Source: a virus. Taken from it: a DNA stretch of 64,000 nucleotides. The stretch covers positions 124,001 through 188,000 of the IMG/VR virus record IMGVR_UViG_3300019776_000961; one strand, written 5' to 3'. Under the pieces are notes generated by a model. That model had not been told where the DNA came from, made no database searches, and saw only the letters and a program-made list of their open reading frames with translations. The translations under genes were made by a program, and so were the position numbers. Positions 61,521 through 64,000 of this stretch are shown piece by piece (the stretch's first letter is position 1; each line of letters starts with the position of its first letter).

Positions 61521-61549
61521 TTGCAATGGTGAAATGATGTAGATATAAT
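61521..61549 (+). promoter_or_regulatory. Sigma70-type promoter
   Basis: TTGCAA, 17 bp spacer, TATAAT; expected +1 three bases before ATG 61559. Confidence 0.68.
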
Positions 61550-61558
61550 ACTACGTAT

Positions 61559-61696
61559 ATGGCAACACAAAAGACTAAAAACAATATCGTATCTAACGGC
61601 TCAAGAGGGGCTCAGAAGTTCATGGCCGCCTATCACCGGAATGCTGGTATTAAATCGAGGGCCCAGAGATCGGATGCCGGTAAGAAGAGGAAGTAA
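61559..61696 (+). CDS. Tiny basic protein
   Basis: 45 aa (starts MATQKTKNNIVSNGSRGAQK, ends KSRAQRSDAGKKRK), very basic, with a strong sigma70-type promoter. Could bind nucleic acid. It is the only rightward gene in this part of the window. Confidence 0.6.
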   Translation: MATQKTKNNIVSNGSRGAQKFMAAYHRNAGIKSRAQRSDAGKKRK

Positions 61697-61701
61697 GCTA
61701 A

Positions 61702-62043
61702 TTAGTACGCACCAATGAGTGCGTTGGAGGTATACTCTTCTGGTATATTAGGGGTGGCAATGTACCAGGCACTAGTATCAATTCTCTTTGCCAGAGATGG
61801 ATAGGTTTCAATCAAATCTTCACCGATAACAACCTTAACTGGTAACCACCTAGTAACAGGTGAACCGGTGGCTTTGCCGGCTAGAGCGTAGCGCACGTCT
61901 ACCTTCTTATATGGGTTAACAAGATAGGCTTCCATATCTTCAGGAAATACAATGAACTTATAACGTTCAGGTGAAACGGGTACAAGACGTGCGGAATTCG
62001 TACGAATATATGCCTCGTTTAATAGATGACTATCATTATTCAT
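61702..62043 (-). CDS. Internal-type protein with capsid-targeting-like leader
   Basis: 113 aa. The leader MNNDSHLLNE precedes AYIRTN. A beta-rich body (KFIVFPEDMEAYLVNPYKKV, WLPVKVVIGEDLIETYPSL) follows. A perfect late promoter lies upstream. Function unknown. Confidence 0.64.
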   Translation of the reverse strand: MNNDSHLLNEAYIRTNSARLVPVSPERYKFIVFPEDMEAYLVNPYKKVDVRYALAGKATGSPVTRWLPVKVVIGEDLIETYPSLAKRIDTSAWYIATPNIPEEYTSNALIGAY

Positions 62044-62052
62044 ATATATTAG

Positions 62053-62060
62053 TATTTATA
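62053..62060 (-). promoter_or_regulatory. Late promoter TATAAATA
   Basis: Predicted leader of 4 bases to ATG 62043. Confidence 0.82.
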
Positions 62061-62079
62061 GGTTTAATAAAGTAGAAAT

Positions 62080-62307
62080 TTACTTCTGCGGTAAATTAAT
62101 AGTAATGATAACGGTGTTAGTATCTCTCTTTGTAGATGTAGATATAACACTACTTGTAGTAGCACTATCACTGATAATACCACCCCCTGTCTTGTTAAGG
62201 AGGGAAGCTACACTTCCGGCGATATCAAAGATTGTATAAGCAATACAAAACAGAGCTATACAGAGAAACGGGTTGAGTCTATTGAGGCTAAAATCAAACT
62301 TCATCAT
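62080..62307 (-). CDS. Small single-pass membrane protein
   Basis: 75 aa. One hydrophobic segment (PFLCIALFCIAYTIFDIAGS), then a Ser/Thr-rich stretch and NTVIITINLP at the end. Leaderless late promoter; ATG 62307 or 62304. Could act in lysis or injection. Confidence 0.62.
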   Translation of the reverse strand: MMKFDFSLNRLNPFLCIALFCIAYTIFDIAGSVASLLNKTGGGIISDSATTSSVISTSTKRDTNTVIITINLPQK

Positions 62308-62312
62308 ACGGG

Positions 62313-62320
62313 TATTTATA
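62313..62320 (-). promoter_or_regulatory. Late promoter TATAAATA
   Basis: Predicted +1 equals ATG 62307. Confidence 0.82.
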
Positions 62321-62495
62321 CCGAGGAGCCTATATAGAAAATCCTCGCAGACGCGCTAAAAAAAATTTTGCTAAAAAAAGTTGGCATGGGGCCTATAGAA
62401 TTCCAACCCCCTTTCCCTATATGGTTAAATTCCCGTGCTTGGGGATATATCCCCGTGGGGGTTTTAGAACCCCCTATACGGTTCTAGAAACCCAC
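62321..62495. other. Non-coding stretch with palindromes
   Basis: No ORF of note. Holds the perfect palindrome GGGGATATATCCCC (62441-62454), a hairpin GGGGGTT-TTAG-AACCCCC (62457-62474), A/T runs around 62358-62387 and several CTAG sites. May terminate the leftward early genes or be a replication or packaging element; nothing decides between these. Confidence 0.5.
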
Positions 62496-62678
62496 CTAGC
62501 GCTCTAGAAGGTGTATGCTATAGCGGAGAGATGGCTTACTAGTAGTACCATCTACTATACGATGATAGATCTTATTGGAGAGGTATCCAATAAGGTACCA
62601 GCATAGTAGACCTATCATACTGGCTATGATCCATGATACGATCTTCACCTTACTATACCTATAGCCTTCTTCAATCAT
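62496..62678 (-). CDS. Small membrane protein
   Basis: 60 aa with one strong hydrophobic segment (IVSWIIASMIGLLCWYLIGY) preceded by a basic stretch. Overlaps the upstream gene by 4 bp. Function unknown. Confidence 0.58.
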   Translation of the reverse strand: MIEEGYRYSKVKIVSWIIASMIGLLCWYLIGYLSNKIYHRIVDGTTSKPSLRYSIHLLER

Positions 62679-62914
62679 ACAGCAATGGCTAGCTCTTTGA
62701 GCTCATCATCCACAGTGGCGTACGCCCTATTAAGAGCGTCTTGAATACCGCTACTATAACCCTTAACCTCCCAATCAATAATGGCCTGGAGAGTACCCAG
62801 AGCATAGCTGTGGGCGTACTGGCGATTGTTCTTCTTATCCTGGAGCTCAACAATCTTGTTAACCAGCTCCTGGACGGTGATATCTTTCTCTGTGTGCTTT
62901 ATTTTATTTTTCAT
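62675..62914 (-). CDS. Small early protein (MKNK family start)
   Basis: 79 aa from ATG 62914, chosen because the shared early promoter cassette ends there; the upstream ATG at 63004 is inside the next gene. Helical and charged (VQELVNKIVELQDKKNNRQY). Unknown. Confidence 0.62.
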   Translation of the reverse strand: MKNKIKHTEKDITVQELVNKIVELQDKKNNRQYAHSYALGTLQAIIDWEVKGYSSGIQDALNRAYATVDDELKELAIAV

Positions 62915-62920
62915 ACGATG

Positions 62921-62949
62921 ATTGTATATGGAATCTGTTTGAACCTCCA
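62921..62949 (-). promoter_or_regulatory. Early promoter cassette
   Basis: TGGAGG (62944-62949), 17 bp, TACAAT (62921-62926), then 6 bases to ATG 62914. Similar to those at 63147, 63393 and 63803. Confidence 0.58.
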
Positions 62950-62951
62950 GC

Positions 62952-63140
62952 TTAAACGGCCTGGGCGTACGACTCATGCGTCTTCCAAAGGTCTCGCATC
63001 TCACGTCTTAGCTTATTGTATTCAGCAGAGCGTTCGGTGCTGGATGTAAACTTAGCCATCCTCTCATAGTACTCCTCAAGAGTCTTGGCCGCCTTGGTTA
63101 CGTTGTCGTAGTATTCGTCTACTGTGTTCTTATTTTTCAT
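62952..63140 (-). CDS. Small early coiled-coil protein
   Basis: 62 aa, starts MKNKNTVDEYYDNV; highly charged and helical. Shares start and promoter with its neighbours. Unknown. Confidence 0.6.
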   Translation of the reverse strand: MKNKNTVDEYYDNVTKAAKTLEEYYERMAKFTSSTERSAEYNKLRREMRDLWKTHESYAQAV

Positions 63141-63146
63141 ACGATC

Positions 63147-63175
63147 AGTATAAGGTCTAAAGGTGGAACGGTCAA
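63147..63175 (-). promoter_or_regulatory. Early promoter cassette
   Basis: TTGACC (63170-63175), 17 bp spacer, TATACT (63147-63152); expected +1 equals ATG 63140. Confidence 0.8.
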
Positions 63176-63182
63176 GCCTCTT

Positions 63183-63386
63183 CTACCAACGCACCCTCCG
63201 CTTGCTATAGTATTCCTCGACCGTGCACCCGGTTTCGTATTCCCCGAGCATCTCGTTCTCCGATTGCTGCTCACGAAGACTGTCCAGCTCGTTATTGATT
63301 CGGCTGAGCTCTCCAAGCCCCCTTGCCAAGTTGGCCTGAGCTTCAAGTTGCATGATTCGGTATTGGATAGTGTTCTTATTTTCCAT
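63183..63386 (-). CDS. Small early protein
   Basis: 67 aa, starts MENKNTIQYRIMQ; helical with LSRINNELDSLREQQSENEM. Leaderless early promoter. Unknown. Confidence 0.6.
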   Translation of the reverse strand: MENKNTIQYRIMQLEAQANLARGLGELSRINNELDSLREQQSENEMLGEYETGCTVEEYYSKRRVRW

Positions 63387-63392
63387 ACTATC

Positions 63393-63421
63393 AGTATAAT
63401 GGAATCTGGCCGAACGGTCAA
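63393..63421 (-). promoter_or_regulatory. Early promoter cassette
   Basis: TTGACC (63416-63421), 17 bp spacer, TATACT (63393-63398); expected +1 equals ATG 63386. Confidence 0.8.
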
Positions 63422-63687
63422 GCCCCTTCTACGACAAATCCATGCATGTCCCGGACAGTGTTCCGCTCCTCCAGGGCCTCTTCATCCTCTCTTAACTCCT
63501 CCTCGAAGACATTAACCAGATACTCCCATTGAGCGTTAGTGTACTTAAAAGGATCCAAGGCCGCGCGGACATAGTTGATGTTACCAGTCCTAATGGACTT
63601 CCTCCAGACGCTATTCAGGTACTCGTCGTTGTCAATCCAGAGCTCAAGCTCGCGATCGGAATGAATGGTAAGGTCTAGGTTTCTCAT
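63418..63687 (-). CDS. Small acidic hypothetical protein
   Basis: 89 aa, acidic (VNVFEEELREDEEALEERNT). Starts one base after the stop of the preceding small gene. Acidic small early proteins can be DNA mimics, but nothing specific supports this here. Confidence 0.58.
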   Translation of the reverse strand: MRNLDLTIHSDRELELWIDNDEYLNSVWRKSIRTGNINYVRAALDPFKYTNAQWEYLVNVFEEELREDEEALEERNTVRDMHGFVVEGA

Positions 63688-63688
63688 A

Positions 63689-63796
63689 TTAGCGAGGCAT
63701 GAGGGCGAAGGCTACGATGTTAATAACAACCACGGCTGAGGTAGCAGCAAGGAGCCAGAGGTTGATCGGGTTATTGACGTTGTTCTTATTTTTCAT
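63689..63796 (-). CDS. 35-residue membrane peptide
   Basis: Starts MKNKNNVNNPINLW and is followed by a single hydrophobic helix (LLAATSAVVVINIVAFALMP). ATG 63796 is set by the early promoter cassette; the longer frame from 63901 would contain it. Confidence 0.58.
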   Translation of the reverse strand: MKNKNNVNNPINLWLLAATSAVVVINIVAFALMPR

Positions 63797-63802
63797 ACTA
63801 TC

Positions 63803-63831
63803 AGTATAAGGGAATCTGAAAGGAACTTCCA
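63803..63831 (-). promoter_or_regulatory. Early promoter cassette
   Basis: TGGAAG (63826-63831), 17 bp spacer, TATACT (63803-63808); expected +1 equals ATG 63796. Confidence 0.65.
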
Positions 63832-63833
63832 GC

Positions 63834-63995
63834 CTAGAATCCGTATGATCGAAGAACCAGATAGGCATGTCCTTCATCCAGGACATCGTTGTACTTATCA
63901 ATGGCTACAGACATATGATTAACGCCACAGAAGTCATCCCTATCAGGATCGTATACAGTGACGTCATCATTGAGACGGTCTACCGGGATCTCCAT
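63834..63995 (-). CDS. Small hypothetical protein, possibly extending beyond window
   Basis: 53 aa from ATG 63995 (MEIPVDRLNDDVTVYDPDRD at the start). The frame is still open at the window edge, so the true start may lie outside. Acidic, no family recognised. Confidence 0.5.
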   Translation of the reverse strand: MEIPVDRLNDDVTVYDPDRDDFCGVNHMSVAIDKYNDVLDEGHAYLVLRSYGF

Positions 63996-64000
63996 GAGAG

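Noticed and set aside
1-64000. CRISPR array, insertion sequence or integrase-attachment site
   Set aside because: No regularly spaced repeats, transposase or integrase genes or terminal inverted repeats were seen; the gene content is that of a lytic myovirus.

Overview
The window is a 64 kb piece of a T4-like (Tevenvirinae/Kyanoviridae-type) myovirus genome. Direct evidence is the set of T4 core genes: family B DNA polymerase (gp43), gp46/gp47 nuclease, late sigma factor gp55, UvsW and UvsY on the left. To the right are a gp15-like tail terminator, portal gp20, a gp13-like neck protein, head completion gp4, prohead protease gp21, scaffold gp22, major capsid gp23, a gp5-like spike and an S74 tail fibre. 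AT-rich sequence, PhoH, AdoMet decarboxylase, GDP-sugar genes and twitch-type radical SAM genes resemble aquatic myoviruses. The host cannot be read from the sequence.

Layout. 1-8.9 kb: replication, recombination and late-transcription genes, all leftward. 9-16 kb: mostly small proteins with capsid-targeting-like leaders, a packaged-looking ligase and nucleotidyltransferase, and folE. 16-19 kb: queD, phoH, queE. 21.3-29.7 kb: a tightly overlapped cassette of glycosyltransferases, a GDP-mannose dehydratase and an epimerase. 29.7-33.4 kb: clamp-loader-like and GroES-like small genes and a DinG-like helicase. 33.4-44.1 kb: head and neck morphogenesis with an inserted radical SAM gene. 44.1-47.3 kb leftward: queF, a P-loop kinase, a DUF1599/Nmad1-like protein, a formyltransferase (DpdN-like) and a TGT-like DNA transglycosylase (DpdA-like). 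47.4-55.5 kb: spike, GMP reductase, Pyr_excise-like protein, fibre and xanthine-guanine phosphoribosyltransferase. 55.5-62.3 kb: a dense run of leader-bearing small proteins, including a PD-(D/E)XK-like nuclease, an AdoMetDC and a HiPIP-like protein, plus a MoaD-like protein without such a leader. 62.5-64 kb: very small early genes, four of which have a similar promoter-start cassette.

Three system-level patterns stand out. (1) folE, queD, queE, queF, dpdA-like and dpdN-like genes together predict a hypermodified DNA base, most likely 7-(formylamino)methyl-7-deazaguanine; queC is not in the window. (2) About twenty unrelated proteins start with a short amphipathic leader ending in L/I-x-E followed by A, G or another small residue. 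This matches the T4 capsid-targeting sequence cut by gp21 and implies a large set of internal, probably co-injected, proteins. (3) TATAAATA-type late promoters lie so that the expected +1 is the first base of ATG or GTG in many genes. Sigma70-type promoters (TTGA-like, 16 or 17 bp spacer, TATAAT-like) lie at the same distance. Much of the genome therefore seems to be expressed from leaderless or nearly leaderless mRNAs, and this spacing also settled several start codons.
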